From: Glaciozyma antarctica PI12
Lineage: Eukaryota > Basidiomycota > Microbotryomycetes > Kriegeriales > Camptobasidiaceae
Length of the DNA: 64,000 bases
Assembly (NCBI GenBank): GCA_002917775.1
Contig: KZ627161.1
Span: 1,298,467-1,362,466 of the forward strand
Reading direction: 5' to 3'
Made by a program: the position numbers and the translations under genes. The notes beneath the pieces are model-generated. The model worked only from the letters and a program-made list of their open reading frames with translations, made no database searches and was not told where the DNA came from. Shown here piece by piece: positions 36,401 to 49,172 of this stretch (position 1 is the first letter of the stretch; each line of letters opens with the position of its first letter).

Positions 36401-36809
36401 TGCTGTTTCCGAGCGAGCTGGAGACGAGCTGGTTGATCTTGCGTCCAAGGCGCGAGGTGTACGAGGTGACTGAGGCAGCTCTGCGTCAGCTCTCCTGCTC
36501 CGAGCTCTCCTCCCAGTCGTACGTAGCTGCTAGCTCACCAGAGTCGGGATCGAGCTTCCCCTTGTATTCGACGTAAACATACGGGAATGCGCCGTGGACG
36601 TGAGCGACCACTCGCTGTCCCTTGTCCGTCGCGCCAAAGATCCGAATGACTGGCACGCTCGCGATCTTCTCCCCCGCAGGCAGAAAGGGCGACTCGCGCA
36701 CGTCGTGCTCCTCCTCGACCTTGCTCATGACCGAGTCGATGTGGGAGAGACGAAAGCGGATGAAGGGAGGCGAGTGAGCTGCTGCTGGAGCACCTTGCGC
36801 CGCCGCCAT
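30460..36809 (-). CDS. REV3: DNA polymerase zeta catalytic subunit REV3
   Basis: Rev3 is the B-family polymerase that extends past DNA lesions, with Rev7 and accessory subunits, in the nucleus. The start MAAAQGAPAAAHSPPFIRFR at 36809 begins the REV3 N-terminal domain (FGATDKGQRVVAHVHGAFPY, FYGYHVGYKPFLKIYL, FPLQFMLDANLYGCGWVEL). A long disordered acidic/basic middle follows. The inactive exonuclease-like domain has the REV3 mark AWDPEIVAGYETVHASWGYL. Polymerase motifs: A, LDFQSLYPSVMIGYNYCY; B, RQLALKFLANVTYGYTSA; C, VVYGDTDSLFIYLPGKS. The C-terminus has both metal sites, CysA (CAACGGPDGE and LCARC) and CysB (ICESC and CDSLDC); CysB binds an iron-sulfur cluster and accessory subunits. More than fifteen short introns interrupt about 1,700 codons. 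The stop is at 30460-30462 after AKLEGLKILL. All catalytic aspartates are present. Confidence 0.92.
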
Positions 36810-37569
36810 GCTGGGCGACTGCTCTTGCTGAGTGGTGATTGAGCTGGTTGAGCTGGTGGTGAGAGAGAAGGGCGGTGGGAGGAGCACTGAGCTCAGCTGC
36901 CTCCCTCCCCGAGCTCTCTCGTCTCGATTCTTTCCTCGTTGCATATCTCCTCCTCGCCAATCTCGCCGCTCCGCCACCTCCTGCTGATCCTGTTCGCTCC
37001 CCTCTCCGCGTTCCCCTTGCCCTTGGGACGACCTCGACTGGGCTCGCTCACATCATCCCCAAACACAAAGGGAGTCGCGTCCTCTTCCGTCCTGCTGCCT
37101 CCACCTCATCCCGACTCCTCCAGGCCCTGCACCACGCAGTCTGTTGGCTTTGCTGGACGCGGCTCTCCTTTACCGGACCGCGCGGCGAGATCGGCGCTTT
37201 CCCATCCTGCTTACTGACGGTCTCGACGCCTGTGACTTTGAACAGGACGCGCAGACTCTGCAGAGCATACTGAGGCAAGCTCTCTCGCAGGCGGTGATCC
37301 TCGCAGTTTGCTTCGCAACGAGCGCTCTCGATGGATGAGCCGCTTTCTTCGTTCCTCAAAGCGTCGCCGCAGTCTCTCCGCTCCTCTCCTCTCCGAGTTC
37401 TCTCCGCGTCTTTTACTCCGCATTCGAGACTAGTTCCATCGATGGAGCTTACGAGCCGCCCAAAGCCGGCACGAGGTCGTTTGCAAAGGATTCTCTGCGT
37501 TGCCCCTCTCTCTTCTCCACCCTCCACACCCCTCCGCACCCCGCCTTCACCCTCCCAGACTCTCTTGCG
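36810..37569. promoter_or_regulatory. divergent promoter region, REV3 and sugar transporter
   Basis: A 760-base gap separates the two divergent ATGs. The half next to the transporter is rich in C/T tracts (about 37490-37560), typical of fungal promoters and 5' leaders. I see no canonical TATA box and no ORF with a recognisable product. Confidence 0.45.
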
Positions 37570-40191
37570 ATGGCCAAGACGTACGGGACCTTCACCATTC
37601 TGGTCTGCGTGAGTGGCGCGCTTTCGTTTTTGATGCGAGCGAAGAGCTCACGCGCTTGTTTGTCTTTTTCTTCCTCGTACTGAAAGTTAATCGTGGCGTT
37701 CGGTGGCTTCCTTTTCGGGTGCGTGCTCAGCGTCTGTTTATCTGGACGTGAGCGCACAGCTGACGTTGCTGAGCAGGTACGACACAAGCAACATTGGAGG
37801 AGTCGTCGCGATGCCGGCTTTCCTCAAGACGTTTGTATGTCCTCTTTCGATGAGGAGCGTCGATGTAGCTGCTTACGAGGAAACTCACAGGGATACGAGT
37901 CTCCGGATGGACTCGGTGCCGGTAGTTGTGCGACCTACGACGGTGTTTTCTACTGCATCTCCTCCACCTCGAAATCCCTCATCACTTCCTTCCTTTCCAT
38001 CGTAAGTCCTTCTCGCATGATACATCTGAGCGGTAGTGGTGGAAGTGAGGTGTGGCGTAACCGGAGCGAGTTCAGACACGTCGTGCGAAGGCCCTCGCTG
38101 ACTTCGCTTTCTCTCCTCCCCCTCTCTCGTTCGCTCCTTCTCTCTCCCATTTTTCTCTCACAGGGCACCTTCTTCGGCGCGCTTTCTGGAGCGTACGTCG
38201 CCGACCACCTGGGTCGCAGGGGAGGAGTCCTCACCGCGGCCTCGGTCTTCAGTGAGGCACCTCCGTCGTCGACTGTCGTTCGCAGCGCTGACAAAAGATT
38301 GCAGCGATTGGAGCTGTCGTTCAAACTGCTGTCACTAACGTCGCTGGTCTTGTTGCGGGCCGCGTGGTCTGCGGTCTTGGTGTCGGATTGATTAGTATGA
38401 TGGTGCGTGCCTGCCCTTCGAGCTGCGACTCTTGCGTTCTCATGCTGAATCCGTCGTCTCTGCACGTCTCTGTAGGTTCCTATGTACCAGGCCGAAGGTA
38501 CGTTGCGTTTCTGCGCCCTGCTCCCGAGTACGAAGAGCTAACTTGCGACGCGATCTCCACAGCTGCTCCTGCGCACATTCGAGGGTCGCTGGTTGCTTTC
38601 TACCAGCTCTCCATTACCATCGGAATCCTGGTCGGTCAGGGAATCGACCTCGGCACCGAGAAGCTTCGCAACTCGGCCGCCTGGCGCATTCCCATCGGCC
38701 TCCAGATTATGTGGGCGCTCATCATGATGGCGGGATGCGCTATCATTCCCGAGTCTCCTCGCTACCTCGTTACTCGCGGCAAGATCGACGAAGCTCGCAG
38801 CAGCTTGGCCAAACGTACGTCCTCCTTCGCGCAAACGTGTTTGGAACCAGCTAACCTCCTCGCAGTTCGCAGCCAGCCCATCGAAAGCGAGTCGGTCGTT
38901 ACCGAGATGGCGGAGATCCAGTCCAACTACGAATACGAGCTGTCGCTCGGAGCCTCGACATACAAGGACTGGTGAGGGTTCTTAGATCGCTTTCGCACTC
39001 GTGCCAGAGCTGATGCCTGTTCTCTTTCTAGCTTCAAGGGCAGCATGTTCAGCCGTACGATGTGCGGCATTATTGTGCAGGTACGTGCCTCAGGCCGAGC
39101 GAGATGCGACGAGGAGAGAGCTAATCCATCTCGCCGCGCAGATGTTCCAGCAGCTCACCGGAGTCAACTTCATCTTCTGTTCGCTCCCCTCTCTCCTTGA
39201 TCGAGTCCTTCAACTGACTCTTTATCTACTCACAGACTACGGAACGTCTTTCTTCATCCAGTCCGGCATCAGCCAACCCTACTTGATCACTGTCGCGACT
39301 GGCGTTGTCAATGTTGGCATGAGTGAGTCTTCTCCTCGCTCCTCCTTCAGAGCTCGAACTCAATCTTCGCAGCCATCCCTGGTATCTACTTGGTCGAGCG
39401 CCTTGGTCGCCGCAACTTCCTCATTGGAGGTGGGCTTTTGTCCGACTCCCTCCCGCGACGCTTGCTCATTCCGATGTCGTTCTTCAGGCGCTGTCTGGAT
39501 GAGTGCCTGCAACATCATTATCGGAGCAACTGCCGTCGCTGGAGGCGATTCGCAGACCTCCAAGAACGTTCTCGTCGCCTTCACGCTGAAAGTTCTCGCC
39601 ACCGAGCCTGCCCGTTCGCAAGGACCTAATCCACTCTCTCCTCAGTCTCTTCATCGGTGGCTTCGCTGCCACCTGGGGTCCTGGAGCCTGGGTTCTCATC
39701 TCGGAGCTCTACCCTCTCAAGCTCCGCGGGAAAGCGATGTCGCTCGCAACAGCCTCGAACTGGTTTTGGAATTGGGTGAGCTCGACTCCTTCGTCCTCTC
39801 TCCTCGTTCCTGACGCCTTTTCGCGCGTTTTTCGGTCATTGCCTTCGTCGTTCCGTTTATTACTGATCCTGGAAAGGGAAACCTGGGATCCAAGATCGCT
39901 TTTATTTGGTTCGCAACCTCGCTCGGAGGAGCCGTCTGGACTTACTTCTTCGTTCCTGAGACCAAGTGAGCACTCCTCTTCGTATCTCACACTCGTCGTA
40001 GCTAACGCTGTTACTCTTCCAGGGGCCACACCCTCGAGCAGCTCGACGAGATGTTCGAATCCGGCCTCAAGCCCTGGCAGACTCCTGGATGGAAGCCTTC
40101 GGGACTCTCCACTCACGGAAAGATTGGCTCCGAGCAGGCCGTCGAGAAGCACGACAGCATCGAGAAGAACGAGACTACGCTGTCTGTTTGA
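37570..40191 (+). CDS. MFS sugar (hexose-type) transporter
   Basis: This is a 12-TM plasma-membrane sugar porter of the major facilitator superfamily, sugar porter family. The start is [13 protein letters not shown] at 37570. Signatures in order: [20 protein letters not shown] after TM1, [10 protein letters not shown] (loop 2-3), [20 protein letters not shown] and [20 protein letters not shown] (TM4-5), [54 protein letters not shown] (TM7, the QQ..G.N substrate motif), [32 protein letters not shown] and [20 protein letters not shown]. The gene is cut by about fifteen introns and has a 32-base microexon (37687-37718) inside TM1. It is roughly 545 residues long and ends EKNETTLSV. Hexose transport is the family expectation; the exact sugar is not readable from the motifs. 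Confidence 0.88.
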
Positions 40192-40455
40192 GTTGGAGAT
40201 GACGAGGGGGTGGGGTTGCGGCTGGAAGTGTATTAATCGCTCGTCCAGTGTAGCATGCAAGGCATTCAGATATGCGACAGTCAAATCGAGAGCAGCAATG
40301 GGAGAGATCTTGTGGTCGAGACGACATGCTCAGAGCTTGCCCGAACTCTCGCCACAATGACCTCAAAAAAACGAACTTCCAGAAATTCCGAAGCTCGCTC
40401 GCTCCCTCGCTCTCTGCGCCTCGTTTTGCGCCCAAGTTCCTAGTACCGCACCCAT

Positions 40456-43400
40456 CTAAGTTCCAGCAATCTCCATCTCCACACTCGTCCTGCGTAGATC
40501 CCTCACTCGCAGCTCCCGCTTCGAACCCATCCGCGTCCAAGTCTTGCCACCCGCTCCTCGCACCTCGAGACGCCAATCTCCAACATCGTACGTCCCTGCT
40601 CGAGGTATCCAGAGCTCTGCCGTGACAAGTGCCAACGATAGTGGAGCGGCAGTCCCCATTCGGGAGAGGGAGCCGGCGTAAGCGAGGCTGCAGGCAAAGA
40701 TCGAGGTCAGCGAGAGAGCTGCAGCGAAAGCGCCAAAGGACGCACGAGTGGAGTGGCGACGACTCAGACGCCTGTAGCGTGAGCGTGTACTCGAACGGTA
40801 CCGTCATCGAGAGATTTCGGACGAAGAAGGAGACCACGATCGAGCAAGCTCTACCACGACAACGACCATCAGCACGCGTCTTCGGCCAGAGAGAAAAGGC
40901 AGACGCACCCTCGCGCCTCGAAGTCGTGATCTACCATCTCGTCAAACTCCAGCATGATCGCCGCAGGGTTCTGGTCCGCGCCGAACTCGCATCTCCTAAG
41001 GCCCGCCAGCAGCGTACTCCGTTCGCGCTGACTCTCCGCGTACAGTCCGCCAGCCTTAAGCTCGGCGGTCTCGAGAACTTCCTTGAGCATGTTGGCGCTC
41101 GCTCCGAGGGGAATGTCGGTGAGGTGGTGATGCCCGCTAATGCCGGAGGAGGGGATCGACCAGAAGACGAGGAGGTCTATCGACAGAGAGTTGAAGAGGG
41201 GAAAGAGATGCTCATGGAGCGCCGAGGGGATGGTGGGGAGCTGAGCAGCGAGATGTGCGTGGCGAAGGCGGGTGTGAGTTTGGAGGACCGAAGTGAAGAG
41301 GGGAGAGGCGCAGGCGTCGATTGAGGCAGTTTCCTGTGAGAACAAAAATGAGTAAAGCGTTCGCAGCCGTCAGGAAGAGCTACGCACGGAGCCGAAGGAG
41401 CCAAATACGAAACTCGTGTCGCCAGGGACGCTGCTTTTGACGTCCTTGCCCTGAAGCAAAGCGTCCAGCTTGCGTACCGCGAAGGCGATTCCATCCTCGA
41501 CTCCAGTCGCCAAATGGCCCAGCGACTCCTCTGCCTCGACAGCGAGAAATAGGTTCGTCGACTGCCGCCATCCGAGAACTCCAAGTTCCGTCGAAGCGAG
41601 CGCGTCCAGTGCCTTGCAGCGCCATTTGGGGCTGAGCGAAGAGATCTGGGTGATGACGACGTCGGAGGGTATCGCGTTGTTGTGGATCTGCGCAGGTCGT
41701 CAGGGCGTGCTTTGCAGGTCGGAGCTGCGTTTGATCGACGAACCTCGACTCCGAGAATGTACGGGCTGGAGGGCGAGTTGCTTGGGCGAACGAATGGTCG
41801 AACTTCGAGCGATGGAAGGACTTTGAGCGAGTGAGCGGCGCGAGAGGTCAAGTACTCGGATTGGCCCTGGAGGAACGGCAGTCAGCAATCTGGCGACGGC
41901 AATCAGAAGCAAGCTCGTACCGTGTCGCAGAAAGCAAAGAGCCAGCGGAGGGTATGCGACCCAACGGCGTCGCCCCGACAGAGAACGGGGAGCTTGATCG
42001 AGGCACCTGGGGCGAGACTTGTCGTATCCAGCGATTCGCCAAGGCGAACGATGAAGGGGGTATTGGGAACGATGCGGTTAGATATCTTGCGGGTGGAGGT
42101 ATTAGAGCGGGGCGAGGAGTCGTAGAGGTGAGGAGATTCTTCCTCGTGGAAGATGGCGAAGGAGGGATGACTGCAAAGTCCTTTAAGATCCGTCATGGCG
42201 ACCTGACCGGCGTTGGTAACGATGATGGAAGAGAGTCGAGTTTCGCCGGCGTAAAGGCGTTCGGGAAGGCTGTCGAGACTGATGGAAAGGATGGGGACGG
42301 CGGAGCGAACGTTCACGACGAGGGACGAGTCTTCCGAGTACGTGGCGAGAACGAGTTGTTCTCGAGTCGCGTTGAGGCGCTTTGGCGTGCCAACTAGCAA
42401 CTAGCGTCTCGGTGCAGGTCGTTGAATCGGAAGGAGAGATGGGTGAAGGCGAAGCTGACGAGGGACGTGGCGCGGACCGGGACGTAGATCTGCAAAGATG
42501 CCTTCAGCTCCCGTACAACACCGAACCGAGCAGCTACTCACCCGCAAAGACTCTCGCGGCGCCAGCTCGATTTCCTGCGGCGCTTCGATCACGACTGTCT
42601 CTGGCTTGGCGTTCGTTTCGATTCGGAGTCCGCCGATGGCGAGAGCGGCGTCGAGAGGATTGTGCGCGAGGAGCTCGAGGAAGAACGTCTCTGATAAGCG
42701 TATCCGAATCAGTAAGACTCAGCGACAAAGTAGGAGGAGTCAGCCGTACCTCCGACCACAGCCTCATTCCCGATCCCCGCCTTGCTCAAGCTCAGCGGCT
42801 TCATTCGACCTGCGAATCCGGTCGCCAGGAAGTCGGTTTCCAGCGCCTTCCACGCATCGCTATCCACTTCGACTCCCGAGACGTTTCCATTCTGTAGGAT
42901 ACGGACATGAGCGTCCCTCGCGTTGAAGATCGTCGCGTTGAGCTTGAGGCCTCGTTCCGCCACAATCCGGTCTGCGTCCGCTCCGAGGTGCTGCGTCGTA
43001 TCCAGAGTGTCAGCTGAATTCTCCCAGGAAGGAGCAGAACACAAACGCACCTCCCACGCAAGTCCAAAGTCATCCAGCCAGCTCTCCTCACCCGCCGCCT
43101 CGTCTCCCTGCACTCCAGCGCCAACAAGCAGCTCCAGAAAATGCTCGACTGCCTCGTCCGCTTTGCCAACGTTGTAGGCCTGTCGACCGAGTCCATGATG
43201 GAGGTGCGAGCGAATGGCGTTCCAGCCGGTTGAGGAAGTAGAGGGAACGTGAGAGTCGGCCGTTGCTGACGATTCGATGCGGTAAACGGAAGCGGCTTGG
43301 GAGAGACATCGACGGGAGAGGGATTTCTAGGAGATCTCGTCAGCTTGATTGCGAAGAAAGAGGAAGGAGCGCACCATTCCAGTCTTCTCGTAGCGCGCAG

Positions 43401-45634
43401 CGGCCATCGACATGTGGAAGGCGTACTTGCGCCGCGAAGGCATAGGGAGATGCAGATCTGCGATCGCAGCTTGCTCGAGCAGCAGTGCCGATGAGAGCTC
43501 GTCGGCCTGCGAGACGCGCATCAGTCTCTGGCAGCACCAAAGCAGAAGCGAGCTCACCTCTCCAGCAGTTCGAACCAGACCAGCAGGCGCGGGTCTCCAG
43601 TCTCCGATCGCGCGGTACGTCTCGTAGTAGAGCATCATCGCTAGCAGTCCGTCGAGGTCGACGCCTCCTGCGTTGAGCGAGAGAGGCGTTTGGAGAGCTT
43701 GCTCGAGCCAGCTGTAGAGGTTGAAAGAGAGAGGAGTAGGAGTTGAAAGTGCAGTAGCAGGATCTGCGCGAGTCCGGCCATTCGCTGTAGGATTGGCGAA
43801 TCAGCAGCTGAGCGCCGAAAGAGGTGTTGAGCGTACGCAAGCGCTGGAGAAGTATCGCCATGCTCGGTCGGTCTTGTAGTCCTTGCTCGCTTGCTCGTAC
43901 ACTGATGCTGCGAGCTTGTAGTCTCCGATCATGAAGGCGAGGTCGGCGAGTCGGCGTGTTTGACTTTCTTGCGCGGCGTAAGGGTAGCTGAGTGGTAGCG
44001 GAAGTCAGCGAAGCCAGTGAAGTCGGAGAGCATATGACCTCACAAGCCTTTGACCGCATCAAAGCCAATCGGGGCGCCACTCGCCGAAACGGGGGATCCT
44101 GCTCTCGAGCTCGAGCTCGACCCGCCGAAGTACTTGCGACCTGCGCTAAAAAGACGTCCACCAATCGAGCGCTTCGAAGCTGTGAACTGGAGACGAAGAT
44201 ACAGGTTAGCGGTCTCTCCCACGACGACTGTCGAGCCGAAACGCGCCTGCTCATTTCCGACGACGACGGACCGCTCCATCCACGGCAGAACGCTCTGCAC
44301 TACCATCTCACGAATGAAGATCCTCAAAGCCTTCAGATCGTCCTCCGACAGCTCCTGCCCCAGCTCGATCGCTCCAGCAGCCGGAGACTGCTCCCCGAGC
44401 CCAGCCTCCACATCGACGTTCGAGATGTTGAGTCCAGCGAGAGTGCGTTCGGGGACAACGAAGGGTGCGGGAGCGCCCGGAAGGTTCCAGAGAGCGTCGA
44501 CACCGCGGGCTCGAGGGTGCGGTGTCGCAGCGGTAGGAGCGGCCGAGAAGAGGGGGAGGAGAGCGGTGTGGAGGCCGTACGTCTTGCGGATGGTTTCGTG
44601 AAGGTCCTTGGCGCTGCAATAAAGAGCAGTCAGTCTTGATTCGGATCCCGAATGATGCCACCTACTCCTCCCACGCATCGCGTCCTCCACCTGCGCCAAA
44701 ATCGTGCACGAGGACGATATACCGCAGAATGTCGGGATTCGCCCATTCGTGTCTCCCATCTTCGTCGGCGCTGGATCGAGGAGGGTAGGAGTAAGAGGCG
44801 AAGATTTTCTCCCGCGAGGTGAGGTCCCAGAGAGCGGAGAGGGCGTTGAGGGGGTCCGGATGCGAAGTCGAAAGCGCGAGCAAGCCTGCGACCTGGGTTC
44901 AGCTTGGTCTTCTGCTGCCTGAAACACATCAACTCACATCCAACAGGCCACGAGAACGTCTCCCACTCCACCATTTCTCTTCTCCGAAGCACCTCGTCCC
45001 GCATCGTCGTGTACCAAGGCGTGAGAGTCTCAATAGTCCTCCCCTCCCATCCCTCATCAGCCTCCACCTGGGACTCCGGCTCCTCCCCTCGCTTCTGAGC
45101 TTTCGCAGCTCGAACTGCAAGCTCCTCCCTCCCCGTCTGTCCGATCCAGCCGTCGACCCGCTGCGAGATGAGGGAAGACAGGGAGTCGAGGAAGAGCTCG
45201 TCGCGTTCCGCCTGATTCGGCTGGTAGAAAGGCGTCGAGGGTGTTGGAGGAGGTAGCGGGGACGTTGCTGGTGCTGGCGAAGGCTCACCGGGGCTGGGCA
45301 TGTGCGGCAGACCTCCAGCAGCTGCGAGAGAGCTGACGGTCCCGCTTCGCGCCCGGTGGTGCCCCATCACGGTCCCTTCTCCCACCGCATCCCCAAATCC
45401 GGCAGGTAGTGCCCGCTCGACGAACCGGACCGAAAACCGAGGGAGGAGGCGCGCTTCGTACGTGCTTGAGCGGACGTTGACGCGGTCGATGGTGTCGAAG
45501 GGCGCGAGGAGGGCATGGAAGGAGGGAAGGCCGGAGCGTGCTAGGATCGGTAGCAGGTCTGGAGTGGAGAAGGTGTGGATTATGGGAGCCCTGGAGGCGA
45601 GGATCTGGGGTGCCGGAGAGGAGGTGGAAGCCAT
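40456..45634 (-). CDS. TRS85: TRAPP III subunit Trs85 / TRAPPC8
   Basis: Trs85 gives the TRAPP III complex its role in autophagy and Golgi traffic, helping activate Ypt1/Rab1. The start is MASTSSPAPQILASRAPIIH at 45634. Conserved pieces: DTIDRVNVRSSTYEARLLPR, then LDSLSSLISQRVDGWIG, PWYTTMRDEVLRRREMVEWE with FSWPVGCLLAL, NPDILRYIVLVHDFGAGG, LRIFIREMVVQSVLPWMERS and FTASKRSIGGRLFSAGRKYF. Then a TPR-like region: LADLAFMIGDYKLAASVYEQ, WRYFSSAYE, AAARYEKTGMVRSFLF. The C-terminal half is beta-sandwich-like (Ig-like) sequence as in other long TRAPP subunits, ending RDLRRTSVEMEIAGT. I estimate about 1,350 residues and eighteen or so introns. It is divergent from the Sec39 gene, another ER/Golgi tethering factor, with only 301 bases between the ATGs. 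Confidence 0.85.
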
Positions 45635-45935
45635 CGGACTTGGGCTGTCGAGTCGAGTGCTGTCCTACGCCGGTCGTCCTCTACTAGCTGTGCAAGCCTA
45701 AAAGAGGCGCGCCAGCTGCCTTCGCCGTTGACGAGTCGCGAGGTGAGCGGTGAGCGTGAGGGGAGGAAGCAACGCCCAAGCAACGCCGCCGCCGTGTCTC
45801 TTCCCCTTCGACAGGGCCTCAACGAGCCAACTACGGACCTCTACCGACTAAGAGCAGCCTACGTCTCGGCGATATCACCTAGCAACGCCAGCAACCGCAG
45901 CCGAGGCCGCCGCTGGCGCCAACCGCCCGTCCCGA
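45635..45935. promoter_or_regulatory. divergent promoter region, Trs85 and Sec39 genes
   Basis: 301 bases separate the two ATGs, so the two membrane-traffic genes share one short bidirectional promoter region. No specific site is recognised. Confidence 0.5.
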
Positions 45936-48900
45936 ATGGACGACCTGGCATCAGTCATGAGGAGAAGCTCGTGGGGAGAAGCGCACGATCTCTCCGCTAG
46001 TCTCGGCCTATCCCCCTCCTACGTCTCTCAGCTCCACTTCCTCGCCCTCCCAACGTCATCCCTCACTCCTCAACTCGTCGCGGACTTGCTGTCGGCGGTC
46101 GAGAACAAGGACTGGGCAGCAGCAGCGGCGCTTCAGGTGGCAAGGGGAGCGGGGAGTCCGATTACCGTAAAGGCAGCAATCAAGGAGGGACTGGCCGCCG
46201 TGGAGGTAGCTTGTGAAGGCGTCAGAGCAGCTGCAGGAAGTCGTATCAGAGATGGAGGACGCGGGGGCGGGGGAGCGCTTACGCGAGCTCTGCGAGGCGG
46301 ACGAGGAGGTTCGGAAGCTTTGTTTGCTCAGGAAGGAGCTGCTGGAACTCTCAGATCGCGTGGAAACCTGGGCGGAGGTGTGGGGTGCAGTTGACGACGC
46401 CCCGGTGACAGCAGCTCCGACTCCTACGACCGCGCGGGACGACACACCTTCGCTGGACAACGACGACGACGACGAGGATGGATGGGGCGATTTGGATCTC
46501 CCCGCGTCACCCTCTCCTCCCTCGACTGCCTTCGAGGTATCAATCGACAGCGCCTCGCGACCCTCCCTCCCCACGTTCCTCTCTCGCCCTCTCCTCGACT
46601 CCGCACTGGCGCTCGCAGCAACCGCAGAGCTTGAAGCGCTGGCAAGGCTCTGTCTTCACCAATCGGAAGAGCTGTGGCCGTCGCGGTTTGAGCTTTTGGA
46701 CGCTGTGCCGGAGTGGGAGGAGCCCAGTGCATACCTTTCGCTCCTGCCACGAGCAGGGATCGCAGGGGACGAGGAGGCGTGGGGACGCACTCGCTGGAGA
46801 GCTACGAAGGATTGGGCCGATGCGATCAATCCGACACTCGCGACATCCTCTGGACGACCCTCCCGCCTATCCTCCGTCGAACTCGCAGCGTACTACGTCG
46901 ACCGGATCACCCGCACCTCATCCCTCGGTCTTATCTCGACCGCTCTCTCCCTCGTTCAGTACGGCGCCTCTTTTGGCGTCTCCGGCCTCGACGAGCTGGG
47001 CGAAGAGCTCTCCCTCCTCAGCAAACTTGTCTATGACCGGCCATCCCCCACTCCTATCCCCTCGACCTCTCGCCTTCCGTCTCTCCTGCCGCAGCTCGAG
47101 GATATCGACCTTACCCTCGATCACTGGCGCTCCCTATCCCCACCTGCCGTCTTCCGCGCCTACCTCTCCCACTCTACTCCCTCCACTCTCCCAACCGATA
47201 TCCGCGCCCTCGTACTCCCCTACCTCTCCGTCCTCGAATCTCGTCTCGAGCGCGCCGGGACGCCTGATCCCGAACTTTCGAACCGCCTCCTCTACGAGTA
47301 CGTCCTCGAGCTCGCGTCGGCGAACGCGCTCAACCTCCTCGTTCCTATCTTCGACGCATCGAAGCCGACGCTCCCCAAGGGGCAGCGGCTAATCAAGTCG
47401 GACGAGGACCTCGCTCGGTTAGCTCTGGCCTGCCTGTACGGCAGCACGGACGTGACGAGCGAAGGACAAGCCTCGATGGGCCGGATCTTCGAGTGCCTCC
47501 CCGCGTTCGACGAGTCCCCCCTCTCGCTCTCGCACAACCTCTTCCACCTCTCCTCTCCCATCACTCCTACGACCCTTTTCGCCGCTCTTCACTCCTTCCC
47601 TCCCTCCGCCCTCTCCCGCGCACTCGACGCACTCGACCTCCACCTCGCCACGGCCGAGACCTTCCTACGGTATTCAGTCCCCGCGCCACTTTCCTGGTTC
47701 CTCACCTCCCACGATGATGCGAAAGCGCAGGGAAGCTGGGCGACGCGGATGGCGAGGACGAGTGCGAGCGGGGGCGGAGGAAGGACGGGGGACGAGGGGG
47801 AGTTCGAGAGCGAGGACGAGTGGGAGGGTTTGATGGAGGAGATGGAGGGGCTGGTCGAGGGGGCGGAAGAGGAGGAGATGAGGAAGGCGTTCTGGCTGCT
47901 GGAGAAGGAGGAGGTGCTGAGGATCTTCTTCGGGGGATTGCTGGCGTCTGGCAGTGAGTTCGTTCTGAGCTTTGGCGGAGGATGGTAGCTGATATTTTGA
48001 GAGCAGAGTTTGCTCTTGCGAAGAGCTTGCTGCATCCGGCGTCTGCGGAACCGCCACTCCCGCCGGCGGTCGAGGAGGAGCTCGTTATCGCCGCTTCGCG
48101 CGAGTTTTACGACAACGCCGAGTCGGGCAACCTCTACAAGGGCGACATGAAGCTCGCATTCGACTGGTGCGTTCGCCTTTCTCTTGGGTTGACGAAGGAG
48201 CTAACCCACATTCCTCACAGCCTCGCCGCTGCGCCTCAAACCTCCGAAATCAAGAAGGAACGCGACTTTATCGAAGCGACCTCTCGTCTCTGCTCCTTCA
48301 AGATCTACTCCCACCCCGGCATCCCCGTCGCACCCATCGAGATCCGCCTTTCGAAAGACCGTCTCGACTTTGTCGCCCGCCTCATCTCCTCGAACGAAGA
48401 CGCCTACCGCCACCCCGACGTCATCCTCGACCTCGTCTCCAAGCTCGGCTACCGCGACGACAAGCTCGCAGAGATCCGCGCTCTCGCGATGATTGCCGAC
48501 TCGGGCCTCCAGGCGGGAGATTTCGAGCGCGCGGCGGACGTCTGCGATAGGATGGTCGGGGCTGTCGAGGCGCTGAGGAAGTCGCATGCGAAGGATAAGG
48601 CGAAGCTGGTCGAGGAGGCGGCCGAGGTGGCATGGAGGAATTGCTTCCAGGTCGGCAGGCACGACGAGTACCTCGATATCGATCGACGGATGCGGTTGCT
48701 CGGACAGGCGCTCATCCTCTGCCCGGGGAACAAGATCTTGACCCTCCTCCCCGTCTGGACGCTCCTCGAGGATCGTTCGACGCTCAAGTCCTCCGCGCCA
48801 CCCACCAACGACCGCTCCTCCCCTCTCTCCCCCAACTTCCTCCAGGCCCAGATCTCCCCCGCCGTCGTCGCATCCGAGACGACAGCCGCTGCAGCACGTA

Positions 48901-49172
48901 CTTTGAGTCGCGCCGCTGCGTACTTCCCCTTTGGCAAGGCGGTAGAACGAGGAGCGTCGCCGAGTCCGAGTTTGGGGGAGAGGTCGGCGTCTCCTGCGGA
49001 TGGAGGACAGCATCGGAAGGAGGAGAATGGGAAGTGGAGTGCGCGCGGGAATCTCGAGCAGGTTGACGGCGGGAGTGGGATGGTTGATCGGTGCGGACGA
49101 GACGCTCAAGGAGAGGGATCGGGAGCGGTGAGGGTTGTAGCAGGATTCTTGGGAAGCTCGATTGCTTCGTGA
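45936..49172 (+). CDS. SEC39: Sec39-domain protein (Dsl1 tethering complex / NBAS-like)
   Basis: Sec39 is an alpha-solenoid subunit of the Dsl1 complex that tethers Golgi-derived COPI vesicles at the ER; NBAS is the animal relative. The start is MDDLASVMRRSSWGEAHDLS. The long exon to about 47952 has helical repeats (SSVELAAYYVDRITRTSSLG, LALACLYGSTDVTSEGQASM). The family mark EEELVIAASREFYDNAESGN and LYKGDMKLAFD follows after an intron, then EIRLSKDRLDFVARLISSNE and LPVWTLLEDR. Two frame problems exist. Between about 46136 and 46240 the frame changes; an intron with a weak donor (GTAAAG at 46167, or GTGGCA near 46131) could explain it. Near 49050 the frame carrying the annotated stop (49172) is joined by another frame reading RLTAGVGWLIGADE, which looks like the true C-terminus and stops at 49131. 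The NBAS-type N-terminal propeller is absent. Confidence 0.78.
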
